A program made the translations under genes and the position numbers. Shown here in pieces: positions 18,209-25,869 of a stretch of DNA of 64,000 nt (within the stretch, counting starts at the first letter, position 1; the number at the start of each line of letters is the position of its first letter). The DNA lies in contig JAIUOH010000009.1 in the NCBI GenBank assembly GCA_020161315.1, positions 17,701 through 81,700 on the forward strand, in the 5' to 3' direction. The notes beneath the pieces are model-generated. The model saw only the letters and a list, made by a program, of their open reading frames with translations. It was not told the DNA's origin and searched no databases. The DNA is from Actinomycetota bacterium. Its GTDB lineage: Bacteria > Actinomycetota > Actinomycetes > Actinomycetales > Microbacteriaceae.

Positions 18209-19807
18209 GTGATTACCGTCGAGAACCTCGCGATTGACGTGGGCGCGCGCCGCCTCATGAGCGAGGTCAGCTTTCGGGTGAACCCGGGCGACAAGATCGG
18301 TCTCGTCGGCCGCAACGGTGCCGGCAAGACCACGCTGACGCGCACGCTCTCTGGCGAGCTGCAGCCCGCCGAGGGCAAGATCACGGTGAGCGGTGAGCTT
18401 GGGTTCTTGCCGCAGGATCCGCGTACCGGTGACCCCGAGCAGCTCGCGCGGCACCGCATTCTGGATGCGCGCGGCCTCGGCACGCTCACCATGCAGCTGA
18501 CCAAGGCGTCGGTTGATATGGCGAGCGACGACCCGGCTGTTGCCGAGAAGGCGATGAAGCGCTTCGGCAATCTCACCGACCGTTTTCAGGCGCTCGGCGG
18601 CTACGCCGCTGAGGCTGAGGCAGCATCGATCTCGCACAACCTCGGCCTGCCCGACCGTGTGCTCGACCAGCCGCTCGGCACGCTGTCGGGCGGTCAGCGT
18701 CGACGTATCGAGCTCGCGCGCATTCTGTTCAGCGACGCCGACACGATGATCCTCGACGAGCCGACCAACCACCTCGACGCCGACAGCGTCGTGTGGCTGC
18801 GCGAGTTCTTGAAGAGCTACCGCGGTGGCGTGATCATCATCAGCCACGACGTCGAGCTCGTGGGCGAAACGGTGAACCGGGTGTTCTACCTCGATGCAAA
18901 CCGTCAGCTCATCGACGTCTACAACATGAGCTGGAAACTGTACCTGCGCCAACGCGCCGCCGACGAGGAGCGTCGCCGCAAAGAACGCCAGAACGTCGAG
19001 AAGAAGGCGTCTGCGCTCAAGGATCAGGCGGCGAAGTTCGGGGCGAAAGCGTCAAAGGCCGCCGCAGCGCACCAGATGGTGGCGCGCGCCGAAAAGATGC
19101 TGTCGAGCCTCGACGAGGTGCGTCAGGTCGACCGCGTCGCAAAGCTACGGTTTCCAGAGCCGTCGCCCTGTGGCAAGACTCCGCTCATGGCATCAGGTCT
19201 GTCGAAGTCATACGGATCCCTTGAAATCTTTGCCGGTGTCGACCTCGCAATCGACCGCGGCTCAAAGGTCGTCATTCTGGGGCTCAACGGTGCGGGCAAG
19301 ACGACGCTGCTGCGTATTCTTGCTGGTGTTGATGAGGCAGATGCGGGCCAGCTCGAGCCGGGCCACGGCCTGAAGGTCGGTTACTACGCGCAAGAGCACG
19401 AGACGCTCGACGTGAAGGCGAGCGTGCTGCAAAACATGATCTCGGTGTCGCAGCACCTCACTGAAACCGAGGCGCGTAAGGTGCTTGGCTCGTTCCTCTT
19501 CAGTGGCGACGACGTGCACAAGCCTGCCGGCGTGCTCTCGGGCGGTGAGAAGACTCGTCTCGCGCTCGCAATGCTCGTGGTGTCGAGCGCGAACGTGCTG
19601 CTGCTTGATGAGCCCACAAACAACCTCGACCCCGCAAGCCGCGCCGAAATTCTTGACGCGCTCGCGAACTTCTCTGGCGCTGTGGTGCTCGTGTCGCACG
19701 ACCCAGGTGCGGTCGAATCGCTCAACCCCGAGCGCGTACTCATCATGCCAGACGGCACCGAAGATCACTGGTCGAAGGAATACCTCGACCTGATCGAACT
19801 CGCGTAG
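18209..19807 (+). CDS. ABC-F family ATPase (EttA/Uup-like translation factor)
   Basis: This 532-residue soluble protein has two ABC ATPase domains and no membrane segments, the ABC-F layout. Domain 1 has GRNGAGKTTLTR (about residue 35), LSGGQRRRIELA and MILDEPTNHLDADS. A charged alpha-helical linker (about residues 245-310, rich in Arg/Lys/Glu/Ala) follows. Domain 2 has GLNGAGKTTLLR, LSGGEKTRLALA and LLLDEPTNNLDPAS. Members act on the ribosome, some as antibiotic-resistance factors; this one looks like a housekeeping type. GTG is taken as start, with AAGGA upstream. It converges with the cutinase gene. Confidence 0.92.
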   Translation: MITVENLAIDVGARRLMSEVSFRVNPGDKIGLVGRNGAGKTTLTRTLSGELQPAEGKITVSGELGFLPQDPRTGDPEQLARHRILDARGLGTLTMQLTKASVDMASDDPAVAEKAMKRFGNLTDRFQALGGYAAEAEAASISHNLGLPDRVLDQPLGTLSGGQRRRIELARILFSDADTMILDEPTNHLDADSVVWLREFLKSYRGGVIIISHDVELVGETVNRVFYLDANRQLIDVYNMSWKLYLRQRAADEERRRKERQNVEKKASALKDQAAKFGAKASKAAAAHQMVARAEKMLSSLDEVRQVDRVAKLRFPEPSPCGKTPLMASGLSKSYGSLEIFAGVDLAIDRGSKVVILGLNGAGKTTLLRILAGVDEADAGQLEPGHGLKVGYYAQEHETLDVKASVLQNMISVSQHLTETEARKVLGSFLFSGDDVHKPAGVLSGGEKTRLALAMLVVSSANVLLLDEPTNNLDPASRAEILDALANFSGAVVLVSHDPGAVESLNPERVLIMPDGTEDHWSKEYLDLIELA

Positions 19808-19809
19808 CG

Positions 19810-20712
19810 TTACTGCTCTTCGTCTGCTGGCACGGGTGTCTCCCCGGCATCTTCGCCAGCATCGACGGGTGCGCTTGTGGCCTGACGGATGAGCTCGAGG
19901 GCAAACTCCGCCCCGTCTTGTTGCATGCCGTTCTTGAAGTAGGCGACGTGCCCCTTCTCATCGAGATCGAGGCTCGACTGGCAGATGAAGTCCTTGGCTA
20001 CGCAGAAATCGCGAATGCGATCTGCGAATGGAGCAAGGCTTCCCGGGGTTCTCGGCAGAATGCCACCGACGTTGGCATTGAAACTGCCGTAGTCGTAGCT
20101 TTCGCCACCCGAAAACCTTGGGTTGCCGTAGACCACGACCGCAACGATTCGTGAGGCCGCCTCGTCGCTCAGCTCGCCAACGGTAGCGCCAACCAGGCGC
20201 CCATCGGGCTGAGAGAGCGCGTCGCCGATAATGAGAGCGCCCTGCGAGTATCCGAGCAGCACGAAGCGCTGATCTGGGCACTCTTCGGCCTGCACATTGA
20301 GCGTATCGAGCAGCAGGCGAGCGCCGTAGGTGCCGCCCTCGTTGACGTCGGTGCTCGCCGGGTACTTGAGGTTCAGGGTCTTGACCTGGTCGGGTAGGGC
20401 ATCGCGAATAGCCCGGGCGACCGGTGAGAGCAGTTGCCCCTTGTTCGGCTCGCCAGTGCCGCGCGCGGTGATGACCAGGTAGGGCGTGCACTCGAAAGGC
20501 TCGACGATCGGCTCGGGGTGCAGCTCAATATCGTATTCCTCGGCCGCAGCCGGGGGAGCGGGCGCCTCTTTGACCGCGGTGAGAGACTCGATGTTCTCCT
20601 CAGGCTCGGGCACCTGTGAGCAGGCGGCAAGCGAAAGGCCGAGCGTGACCGCGAGCACCCCTGAAGCCGCAAGGGTGCCGATTCGCCTGATCCCAGTTCG
20701 CTGTGCCCGCAT
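19810..20712 (-). CDS. Cutinase-family secreted lipoprotein
   Basis: This 300-residue protein starts with a lipoprotein signal peptide (basic N-terminus, ASGVLAVTLGLSLAAC, lipobox LAAC with Cys near residue 31), so it is exported and membrane-anchored. The rest is a cutinase-like alpha/beta hydrolase: VITARGTGEPN (strand and oxyanion region), the nucleophile elbow LLGYSQGALI (Ser), VVVYGNPRF, and DFCVAKDFIC with Cys pair near the catalytic Asp. Known relatives hydrolyse esters or lipids; the substrate here is unknown. The acidic, Ala/Pro-rich C-terminal tail is probably disordered. Its mRNA appears leaderless. Confidence 0.87.
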   Translation of the reverse strand: MRAQRTGIRRIGTLAASGVLAVTLGLSLAACSQVPEPEENIESLTAVKEAPAPPAAAEEYDIELHPEPIVEPFECTPYLVITARGTGEPNKGQLLSPVARAIRDALPDQVKTLNLKYPASTDVNEGGTYGARLLLDTLNVQAEECPDQRFVLLGYSQGALIIGDALSQPDGRLVGATVGELSDEAASRIVAVVVYGNPRFSGGESYDYGSFNANVGGILPRTPGSLAPFADRIRDFCVAKDFICQSSLDLDEKGHVAYFKNGMQQDGAEFALELIRQATSAPVDAGEDAGETPVPADEEQ

Positions 20713-20719
20713 TTGTAGC

Positions 20720-20725
20720 AGTTTA
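20720..20725 (-). promoter_or_regulatory. -10 element (TAAACT) of cutinase gene, leaderless
   Basis: On the minus strand TAAACT ends 7 nt before ATG 20712, and no ribosome-binding site precedes the start. Confidence 0.42.
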
Positions 20726-20769
20726 GTGCCTTCAGCACAGTGTCACGCGCGTCGCGCGATTCGCACGCG

Positions 20770-21621
20770 TCAGCCGAGCAGTGCGTCTTCTTCTTCGGCG
20801 TCACTCGGGCCGCGGCGCAGCTTTCGTTCGGCGCGTCGCGCGTCTTCACGCTTCACCGATTCGCCCCCGGCGTTCAGGCCACGGTACTCCTGTCGTGCTG
20901 CGTATGCCACGCCGATGCCCGCGATGAGAATAAACACGTACCACTGCAGCGCGTATGAGAGGTGCGGCCCCTCGTCGCGCTCTGGGCGAGCCGCGAGCAC
21001 CCCGGTTTCGGTCGCGGGTGTCTCAGTAACGAGTTGGCCGTATGCGCCCGTGACCGCGACATCGGCGGTGCCGCTCAGACGCGCAAGTTCGGGCAGATCA
21101 ATGCTCGCCACCGAGTTGCCGACCGAGCTTCTGCCCTGAATGGTCGGCTCGCTTGCACGCATGCGCACTGTCACGGTGACGTCACCCTTAGGTGGGTTAG
21201 GCAGGTCCGCGGGCACCTCGTCGGCACCGGCAACAGCTACCCAGCCGCGATCGACAAAGAACGTTGCACCCTCGCTGGTCTCAAACGCATTGATGAGGTT
21301 TGATCCCACGCCCTGGGGCCCGGGCCTGTTACGTGCGAGGTATGTCTCGCCAATGTATTTGCCCTGCAGCTCAACAGGCTGCCACTTGTGTGCGTCTTCA
21401 TCGAAGGCCTGTGGCGCACTGATGACGTCGCTCAGCGGCAGGGGAGCGGCGTCGTAATTCGCATCGATTCTCGCGATCTCTGCTCTTGCCTCGGCCCGAC
21501 GCTCGAACTGCCAGTTGCCGAGCCACACACACACGATCGAAAACACGAGAAACAGTGCGAAGTAGCCGAGCCACCGGCGGCTGCGCAGAAAGCTCCAGCC
21601 TTGCTGCTGGTCGGTGCTCAT
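20770..21621 (-). CDS. SURF1-family cytochrome oxidase biogenesis protein
   Basis: This 283-residue protein is SURF1/Shy1-like, a membrane factor helping heme A insertion into cytochrome c oxidase subunit I. It has the family layout: an N-terminal helix (about residues 17-33, ending WLGNWQFERR), a long external domain with YLARNRPGPQGVGSNLINAF and FFVDRGWVAV, and a C-terminal helix (HLSYALQWYVFILIAGIGVAYAAR). A charged cytoplasmic tail follows. Its start overlaps the small Cys protein gene by 4 nt. The partners ctaA/ctaB and the oxidase genes are elsewhere in this window. Confidence 0.92.
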   Translation of the reverse strand: MSTDQQQGWSFLRSRRWLGYFALFLVFSIVCVWLGNWQFERRAEARAEIARIDANYDAAPLPLSDVISAPQAFDEDAHKWQPVELQGKYIGETYLARNRPGPQGVGSNLINAFETSEGATFFVDRGWVAVAGADEVPADLPNPPKGDVTVTVRMRASEPTIQGRSSVGNSVASIDLPELARLSGTADVAVTGAYGQLVTETPATETGVLAARPERDEGPHLSYALQWYVFILIAGIGVAYAARQEYRGLNAGGESVKREDARRAERKLRRGPSDAEEEDALLG

Positions 21622-21893
21622 TCGGGCCTCCGGCTTTTCTCTATGGGCTGCGATTCTTGCGGTGTGCGCTTGAGTAGTTCTTCGAGAGAAAGCACCTCGA
21701 GCGGAAACGATCGCGCCTCAAGAAATTCTTGCAGATACGCGCGATGCTCTTCGCAGGCGAGCCAGGTTTTGCGGCGATCAGTGGCGTGAATTTTTGGGTT
21801 TCGCCAGAGGATCGCCCAGCCCGCCTCGTGCTGGCAGTTTGCGCGCGAACACTCGTGTGGTGTGGTCGGGCCATCACCAAACAGACCGATCAT
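21618..21893 (-). CDS. Small Cys/His protein of unknown function
   Basis: This 91-residue protein is not assigned to a named family here. It contains CSRANCQHEAGWAILWRNP and, further on, WLACEEHRAYLQEFL, so Cys15, Cys20, His22, Cys48 and His51 could bind a metal or Fe-S centre. No membrane segment or signal peptide is seen. Its ATG overlaps the DUF3099 stop and its stop overlaps the SURF1 start, both by 4 nt, so the three are strictly coupled. Similar proteins in databases are sometimes mislabelled 'acetone carboxylase', which the sequence does not support. A role in oxidase assembly is only suggested by position. Confidence 0.75.
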   Translation of the reverse strand: MIGLFGDGPTTPHECSRANCQHEAGWAILWRNPKIHATDRRKTWLACEEHRAYLQEFLEARSFPLEVLSLEELLKRTPQESQPIEKSRRPE

Positions 21894-22294
21894 TCGGGGT
21901 CACCTGCGTCTGTTGCGGCTGTTTCGCCCGTACTCCCGCCCGCGCTACTCGCGCGCCGTTCAGCCGGTGCGTCAACGACAATGATGGTGGGTGAACTAGC
22001 GGGTTCTTCTGCTGCGGCGGCCGCCGAAGAGTCACCGGAGGTGAGTTCGAGGGGGGCAGGTGCCTCGTGAGCCTCGCCGCCCTCGTGCGACACGGCGTTG
22101 GCGATCAGAACCGCCACATAGGGCAGCACGATGGCGCCAATCGCGACCAAAATGATCCATGGCCCGCGCACCCAGAGGAGCGAGATGATGCACAGCACGC
22201 GCAGCGTCATCGTGCCGAAGTACACACGCATGCGGTAGCTGCGATCTTTCGCCGGGTTCACCCCAACTGAAGTCAGCTTGTACTCTTGCGCCAC
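21890..22294 (-). CDS. DUF3099 membrane protein
   Basis: This protein (134 residues from the chosen start) is a DUF3099 member, a small actinobacterial membrane protein of unknown function. Two adjacent hydrophobic helices with a short turn (VYFGTMTLRVLCIISLLWV and WIILVAIGAIVLPYVAVLIANAV) are preceded by the family's Tyr/Arg-rich segment and followed by a long Ala/Glu/Ser-rich tail. GTG 22294 is preferred over the TTG at 22303, since that TTG lies in a TAGGCT box. First gene of the DUF3099-small protein-SURF1 operon. Confidence 0.82.
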   Translation of the reverse strand: MAQEYKLTSVGVNPAKDRSYRMRVYFGTMTLRVLCIISLLWVRGPWIILVAIGAIVLPYVAVLIANAVSHEGGEAHEAPAPLELTSGDSSAAAAAEEPASSPTIIVVDAPAERRASSAGGSTGETAATDAGDPE

Positions 22295-22302
22295 GTCGAT
22301 CA

Positions 22303-22308
22303 AGCCTA
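22303..22308 (-). promoter_or_regulatory. -10 element (TAGGCT) of DUF3099 operon
   Basis: Minus-strand TAGGCT ends 8 nt before GTG 22294 with no ribosome-binding site between, consistent with a leaderless transcript. Confidence 0.42.
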
Positions 22309-22396
22309 CTCCGCTCAGCTACTACTAGGCTGGGCGTCATCGAATGCAATCGCTAGGCTGCCTGCCAGCCTGGTGCCACCCGATGAGAGGATCCTC

Positions 22397-23107
22397 ATGA
22401 GCACCGCCCGCACCGTACTCGTCACCGGAGGCAACCGTGGCATTGGCTACGCGATCGCCCAGCGCATGATCGCCGAGGGGCATCGCGTCGCGGTGACCGC
22501 TCGCTCGGGCGAGGGACCCGAGGGCTCGCTCACGGTGCGAGCAGAGATGAACGACTCGGCCTCGATCGACGCGGCGTTCACTGAGGTTGAGGCGCAGCTC
22601 GGCCCGGTAGAGGTGGTCGTTGCCAACGCGGGCATCACTCGCGACACTCTGTTGCTGCGCATGAGCGAAGAAGATTTCACCGAGGTCATCGACACGAACC
22701 TCACCGGCACCTTCCGTGTTGTGAAGCGCGCGGCAAAGGGCCTGCTGAAGGGGCGATTCGGGCGCGTCATTCTGATCTCAAGCGTGGTTGGCCTGTACGG
22801 CTCACCCGGGCAGATCAACTACTCGTCATCGAAGGCCGCGCTCGTCGGCTTTGCTCGCTCGCTCACTCGCGAGCTCGGTAGCCGCGGCATTACCGCCAAC
22901 GTGATCGCACCGGGTTTCATCGAAACTGACATGACCGCCGCGCTGCCCGAGGCGCAGCAGAAGCAGTACCTCGATTCGATTCCTGCCGGCCGCTTCGGCC
23001 AGGTCGACGAGATCGCGAACGCGGCGGTGTGGCTCGCGAGCGACAACGCCGCCTACATTTCGGGCGCCGTGATTCCGGTTGACGGCGGCCTCGGCATGGG
23101 GCACTAG
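22397..23107 (+). CDS. fabG: 3-oxoacyl-ACP reductase FabG-like SDR
   Basis: This 236-residue short-chain dehydrogenase is most like FabG, the NADPH-dependent 3-oxoacyl-ACP reductase of fatty acid synthesis. It has VTGGNRGIGYAIA (nucleotide binding), VANAGITRDTLLLRM, the catalytic Ser in ISSVVGLYGSPGQINYSSSKAA with Tyr-x3-Lys, and VIAPGFIETDMT. ATG 22397 is chosen because GAGAGG lies 6 nt upstream; an ATG at 22286 would add residues unlike the family. Substrate could differ from acyl-ACP, as FabG-like SDRs are diverse. The next gene begins 10 nt after the stop, so both are probably one unit. Confidence 0.88.
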   Translation: MSTARTVLVTGGNRGIGYAIAQRMIAEGHRVAVTARSGEGPEGSLTVRAEMNDSASIDAAFTEVEAQLGPVEVVVANAGITRDTLLLRMSEEDFTEVIDTNLTGTFRVVKRAAKGLLKGRFGRVILISSVVGLYGSPGQINYSSSKAALVGFARSLTRELGSRGITANVIAPGFIETDMTAALPEAQQKQYLDSIPAGRFGQVDEIANAAVWLASDNAAYISGAVIPVDGGLGMGH

Positions 23108-23117
23108 GGAGTTCACT

Positions 23118-23927
23118 ATGAGCAGCTCACAGCCCTCGCGCTCGCACGATCGCGTCGCAGAAGACGCCCGCACGCTCGCGTCACTCTACGATGCCCATAA
23201 GATTCTGCGCGTCGTGAATGTGTGGGACGCGGTGAGTGCCCGAGTGGTCTCAGATCTTCCTGAGACCCGAGCGATCGCCACAGCGGGCCACGGCATCGCC
23301 GCGAGCTTCGGCTATGCAGACGGTGAGCAGATTCCGCTCGAGCTCATGCTGACCTCGCTTGAGCGCATCGTCTCGGCGACAGAACTGCCGGTAACTGCTG
23401 ATCTTGACGGCGGTTACGGCAATGCCGGCGAGACGGTTCGTCGCGCGATCGAGGTGGGCATTTCTGGGGCCAATATCGAGGATCAGATGCGCCCCCTGCG
23501 CGAATCGGTCGAGGTGATGCAGGCTGCGGTGCAGGCTGGCCAGGCAGAGGGCGTGCCCTTCGCGCTGAACGCTCGCACCGATGCACTGCTCAAAGCGGGC
23601 GATCGCCCGCGATCCGAAGCTCTCGCCGAGGCGATCACTCGCGGGCGCGCGTACATTGGAGCGGGCGCGCAGTGCGTGTTCGTGCCGGGCATCGTGACGG
23701 CCGAAGAGGCGAAAGCTCTTGTGGGTGGCATCGGGCTGCGTAAGGTCAGCGTTATCGGGCTTCCAGGCGCTCTAAGCGCGTCCGAGTATGAGGCGCTTGG
23801 AGTCGCCCGCATCTCGTACGGTCCGATGCCGCAGAACGTCGCGCTGACGGCGCTGAAACACCTCGGTGAGTCGCTGCTCGCAGACGGGGTGATCCCGGCC
23901 TCAACCGAACGGCTCAATAACTTCTAG
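23118..23927 (+). CDS. Isocitrate lyase/PEP mutase family protein
   Basis: This 269-residue protein is in the PEP mutase/isocitrate lyase superfamily (TIM barrel). It has the metal-binding strand TADLDGGYGNAGETVRRA, ISGANIEDQM, and the ALNARTDALL strand. The KKCGH motif of true isocitrate lyase is absent, and the length fits the single-domain branch that includes phosphonopyruvate hydrolases, oxaloacetate decarboxylases and methylisocitrate-lyase-like enzymes. The reaction cannot be named. It lies 10 nt after fabG. ATG 23118 follows GGGAG at about 6 nt. Confidence 0.83.
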   Translation: MSSSQPSRSHDRVAEDARTLASLYDAHKILRVVNVWDAVSARVVSDLPETRAIATAGHGIAASFGYADGEQIPLELMLTSLERIVSATELPVTADLDGGYGNAGETVRRAIEVGISGANIEDQMRPLRESVEVMQAAVQAGQAEGVPFALNARTDALLKAGDRPRSEALAEAITRGRAYIGAGAQCVFVPGIVTAEEAKALVGGIGLRKVSVIGLPGALSASEYEALGVARISYGPMPQNVALTALKHLGESLLADGVIPASTERLNNF

Positions 23928-23942
23928 CGCCGGTTTTTCTCG

Positions 23943-24590
23943 CTAGAGGCGATCGAGCAGCGGGATCACCTGGGCGAGATCGTCTTCGATTGAGACGTCG
24001 GCGTACTCGCGCACGATCGGCTTCGCGTTGTAGGCGATCGAGAGCGCCGCAATCTCCATCATCTTGAGATCGTTTGCCCCGTCGCCGATCGCGACAGTGT
24101 GTTCGTGAGGTGTGTCCGTCTGCTCGGCCCAGGCTCGCAGCGTCTCGGCTTTTGCCTCAGCATCAATCACTGCGCCGAGTGTGCGACCGGTGAGCCTGCC
24201 GTTCTCGACCTCAAGGCGGTTGGCGAGCCAGAAGTCGAGTCCGAGATCTTCGGCGAGCAGATCGACAACCTCGAGGAAGCCGCCCGACACCACGCCAACC
24301 TTGCCCCCACGCTCGTGCACCGCAGCAATGAGCTCGCGAATGCCGGGGGAGAGGCGCACCTTGCCATACGCCTCAGCAAACACCGACTCCGGGGTGCCTG
24401 CAAGCGTCGCGACGCGCTCGGCGAGGCTCGCAGAGAAATCGAGTTCGCCCCGCATCGCACGCTCGGTGATTTCGGCAACCAGCTCACGGGTGCCCGCTGA
24501 CTCAGCGAGCAACTCGATCACCTCGTCTTGAATCGTGGTGGAGTCGCAATCGAGCACGACGAGAGGGCGTGTGGCACCGGAAGAAGTCAT
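23943..24590 (-). CDS. serB: Phosphoserine phosphatase (HAD family)
   Basis: This 215-residue HAD phosphatase matches SerB, which removes phosphate from L-phosphoserine in the last step of serine synthesis. Motif I is LDCDSTTIQDEVIELLAE (nucleophile and acid/base Asp), motif II is GVVSGGFLEVV, and motif III/IV is TVAIGDGANDLKMME. No ACT domain is present, as usual for the short form. It converges with the PEP-mutase family gene and is divergent from the ABC ATPase gene with only 24 nt between starts. Confidence 0.9.
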   Translation of the reverse strand: MTSSGATRPLVVLDCDSTTIQDEVIELLAESAGTRELVAEITERAMRGELDFSASLAERVATLAGTPESVFAEAYGKVRLSPGIRELIAAVHERGGKVGVVSGGFLEVVDLLAEDLGLDFWLANRLEVENGRLTGRTLGAVIDAEAKAETLRAWAEQTDTPHEHTVAIGDGANDLKMMEIAALSIAYNAKPIVREYADVSIEDDLAQVIPLLDRL

Positions 24591-24601
24591 GATGTCAAGG
24601 A

Positions 24602-24607
24602 TAGGCT
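24602..24607 (+). promoter_or_regulatory. -10 element (TAGGCT), leaderless start
   Basis: TAGGCT ends 7 nt before ATG 24615 without a ribosome-binding site. It lies within the 24-nt gap to the divergent serB start. Confidence 0.5.
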
Positions 24608-24614
24608 TACTCGC

Positions 24615-25400
24615 ATGACGAATGTGTTGCGGTTCAGTGATGTCAGCTACGTACGTAACGGCCGCCCGATTCTCGACAGCGTCACCTGGGAGGTCGACGA
24701 GTCTGAGCGTTGGGTGATCCTCGGGCCAAACGGTGCGGGCAAAACCACCATGATGCGACTCGCAACGGCGAACGACTACCCAACCACTGGCACAGTTGAC
24801 GTGCTTGGGCAGCGGCTCGGCACTTTTGATATCTGGGAGTTTCGTAACCGACTTGGTTTTGCCTCAACCGCTACGGCGCGTCGTATTCCCGCGAACGAGA
24901 CGGTGCGTAACCTCGTGCTCACCGCCGCGTACGGCATCGAGGGCCGATGGAATGAGGCCTACGACGACATGGACGTGCGCCAGGCCAACCGCATTCTCGC
25001 AGAGTGGCAGCTCACCGATCTTGCCGACCACCCCTTTGGCACGCTCAGTGACGGTGAGCGCAAGCGCGCCATGATCGCGCGCGCAGTGATGGCAGACCCT
25101 GAGATGCTGCTGCTCGATGAGCCGAGCGCAAGCCTCGATCTGGGCGCTCGCGAGCGCCTGCTGCAGATGCTCTCGGGCTTCGCGCAGTCACCGAGTTCGC
25201 CGGCGATGATCATGGTGACGCACCACGTTGAAGAGATTCCGCCCGGGTTCACGCACGTGCTGCTGCTCGGCGACGGCAAGGTGCAAGCGGCGGGCCCGAT
25301 TGCCGAGACCCTCACTGAAGCGAACCTCGAGTCCGCCTTTGGCCTCTCGTTCGAGCTCAGCCAGTCAGGCGGTCGCTATGCGGCCGTGGCGCGCGCATAG
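24615..25400 (+). CDS. Orphan ABC transporter-type ATPase
   Basis: This 261-residue protein is one ABC ATPase domain: Walker A GPNGAGKTTMMR (about residues 37-48), a Q-loop region near FASTATARRI, signature TLSDGERKRAMIARA (LSDGE in place of LSGGE), Walker B LLLDEPSASLDLGAR and H-loop TVTHHVEEI. No permease or binding-protein gene is adjacent, so it may be a soluble ABC protein of the ModF type or serve a transporter encoded elsewhere. ATG 24615 is chosen from the TAGGCT box just upstream; a longer frame from 24528 would run across the serB start. Confidence 0.83.
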   Translation: MTNVLRFSDVSYVRNGRPILDSVTWEVDESERWVILGPNGAGKTTMMRLATANDYPTTGTVDVLGQRLGTFDIWEFRNRLGFASTATARRIPANETVRNLVLTAAYGIEGRWNEAYDDMDVRQANRILAEWQLTDLADHPFGTLSDGERKRAMIARAVMADPEMLLLDEPSASLDLGARERLLQMLSGFAQSPSSPAMIMVTHHVEEIPPGFTHVLLLGDGKVQAAGPIAETLTEANLESAFGLSFELSQSGGRYAAVARA

Positions 25401-25432
25401 ACAGGTTCACGGGCGCACGCCTGTGTTTCTGC

Positions 25433-25438
25433 TAAACT
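25433..25438 (+). promoter_or_regulatory. Candidate -10 element of L31 gene
   Basis: TAAACT lies about 95 nt before the L31 start. The intervening leader contains a strong hairpin at 25447-25466 (9 pairs, two G-U). No clear -35 was found. Confidence 0.4.
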
Positions 25439-25532
25439 AGATCGTTGGTGCGGGCAGGCCTGCGCCGATTCCCAAGACCTCGGGTCGTGCTGTTACACGC
25501 CCCACACAAGGCAACACTTAAAAGGACACCCT

Positions 25533-25781
25533 ATGAAGAGCGATATTCATCCCGAGTACAACGCCATCGTTTTCCGCGATCTGGCATCGGGCGAGACCTT
25601 CCTCACCCGCAGCACCATGACCAGTGCAAAGACCATCGAGCTCGACGGCGTTACCTACCCGGTAATCGACGTTGAAATCTCGAGCGCCTCGCACCCGTTC
25701 TACACGGGCAAGCAGCGCATCCTCGACTCGGCTGGTCGTATCGACAAGTTCAACCAGCGCTTCAAGGGCTTCGGCGCCTAA
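25533..25781 (+). CDS. rpmE2: 50S ribosomal protein L31, type B
   Basis: This is ribosomal protein L31 of type B (82 residues), part of the large subunit. It begins [16 protein letters not shown], has [34 protein letters not shown], and lacks the Cys residues of zinc-binding type A. In many bacteria type B is a zinc-independent backup controlled by Zur; whether that holds here is unknown because no Zur box could be read with confidence. AAAAGGA precedes the start and a strong terminator follows. Confidence 0.95.
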   Translation: MKSDIHPEYNAIVFRDLASGETFLTRSTMTSAKTIELDGVTYPVIDVEISSASHPFYTGKQRILDSAGRIDKFNQRFKGFGA

Positions 25782-25787
25782 AGACTT

Positions 25788-25827
25788 ACACAAAAAGCGG
25801 CGGGGGAGACCCCGCCGCTTTTTGTGT
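25788..25827 (+). terminator. Intrinsic terminator of L31 gene
   Basis: An 18-bp stem with GAGA tetraloop (25806-25809) ends in TTTTTGTGT. The A-tract on the left makes it potentially bidirectional, serving the convergent exonuclease gene too. Confidence 0.9.
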
Positions 25828-25869
25828 ACCCTGATGCTGTCTGCCATCTGCAGGGCGGCACCTTGCAGG

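Noticed and set aside
21618-21893. Acetone carboxylase
   Set aside because: A label sometimes attached to similar small proteins; at 91 residues no carboxylase domain is possible.
23118-23927. True isocitrate lyase
   Set aside because: The KKCGH catalytic motif is absent and the protein is much too short.
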